Part shown: positions 6,697-6,796 of the stretch, in pieces | How the letters are laid out: the number at the start of each line of letters is the position of its first letter | Position numbering within the stretch: the first letter of the stretch is position 1 | Origin: JAJRVH01 sp964505995 | GTDB lineage: Bacteria; Pseudomonadota; Zetaproteobacteria; Mariprofundales; Mariprofundaceae | Length of the DNA stretch: 6,796 nucleotides | Assembly (NCBI GenBank): GCA_964505995.1 | Contig: CAZDLB010000090.1 | Location: 1-6,796 of the forward strand | Reading direction: 5' to 3' | The notes under the pieces: model-generated | What the model saw: the letters and a program-made list of their open reading frames with translations, nothing else | What the model was told of the DNA's origin: nothing | Databases searched by the model: none | Position numbers and translations under genes: made by a program

Positions 6697-6771
6697 TGGT
6701 AGGCTCGGGCGGTTTCGAACCGCCGACCCCCACCATGTCAAGGTGGTGCTCTACCCCTGAGCTACGAGCCT
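6697..6771 (-). tRNA. tRNA-Val, anticodon GAC, with encoded CCA
   Basis: A complete 75-base cloverleaf. The acceptor stem is AGGCTCG with CGAGCCT, the D stem GCTC with GAGC, the anticodon stem CCACC with GGTGG around the loop TTGACAT, the variable loop GGGTC, and the T stem GGCGG with CCGCC around TTTCGAA. Discriminator A and an encoded CCA follow (ACCA, 6697-6700). The anticodon GAC (6737-6739) reads GUC and GUU codons as valine. All stems pair perfectly, so it should be functional. A tRNA-Val directly upstream of thrS is also seen in some gammaproteobacteria, such as Pseudomonas. I see no promoter in the 25 bases before it; it may belong to a tRNA cluster beyond the right edge. Confidence 0.97.
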
Positions 6772-6777
6772 GTATCT

Positions 6778-6793
6778 CCTCCCTTGCGGGAGG
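6778..6793 (-). repeat. Hairpin directly upstream of tRNA-Val
   Basis: CCTCCC, loop GCAA, GGGAGG on the minus strand: a perfect six-pair stem with a GCAA tetraloop (GNRA type, very stable in RNA). It ends six bases before the tRNA 5' end. The next bases are AGATAC, so there is no T-tract. It could separate this tRNA from an upstream one in a longer precursor, or be a processing element. The window ends three bases beyond it, so its context is unseen. Confidence 0.5.
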
Positions 6794-6796
6794 CGG

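Noticed and set aside
4690..6741. A longer thrS starting inside the tRNA gene (683 residues)
   Set aside because: The extra 49 residues would translate part of the tRNA and the terminator. The conserved TGS domain begins at the ATG at 6592-6594, which has its own GGAGG.
6697..6771. tRNA-Val as an integration site for a mobile element
   Set aside because: No integrase, direct repeat of the tRNA 3' end or foreign-looking sequence is seen in the window; housekeeping genes follow at once.

Overview
The window holds one co-directional block of translation genes, all on the minus strand, so transcription runs from the right end to the left. In transcription order it reads tRNA-Val(GAC), thrS, infC, rpmI, rplT, pheS and pheT, with pheT cut by the left edge. 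This is the classic bacterial order threonyl-tRNA synthetase / IF3 / L35 / L20 / phenylalanyl-tRNA synthetase alpha and beta. By eye the GC content is near 60 %. The gene order, the tRNA-Val directly ahead of thrS, the protein sequences and an infC gene that appears to start with AUU all suggest a proteobacterium, most likely of gamma type. I cannot place it more precisely from sequence alone.

Right end (6624-6796): a small hairpin precedes a complete tRNA-Val gene with encoded CCA. A terminator-like hairpin with a short U-tract follows, then a second perfect hairpin just before the thrS ribosome binding site. The thrS start lies only 58 bases after that U-tract, and I see no convincing promoter between them. 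Centre (3527-6594): thrS, infC, rpmI and rplT follow with gaps of 47, 17 and 31 bases, as expected of an operon. The infC start is best read as AUU at 4640-4642, which lies 12 bases upstream of the TTG that an automatic caller would choose. Left (1-3526): a strong intrinsic terminator lies between rplT and pheS and ends only 26 bases before the pheS AUG, an arrangement that suggests attenuation of pheST. The pheS stop and pheT start overlap as ATGA, consistent with translational coupling of two subunits made in equal amounts.

Together the genes supply charged tRNAs (Thr, Phe), one tRNA (Val), an initiation factor and two proteins of the 50S subunit. All protein-coding genes look intact in the window. 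I found no mobile element, CRISPR array, toxin, defence gene or other accessory system. The very long plus-strand open frames opposite pheT, pheS and thrS are codon-usage shadows. The points of interest are regulatory: the AUU start, the terminator before pheS without a phenylalanine-rich leader peptide, and the hairpins between tRNA-Val and thrS.
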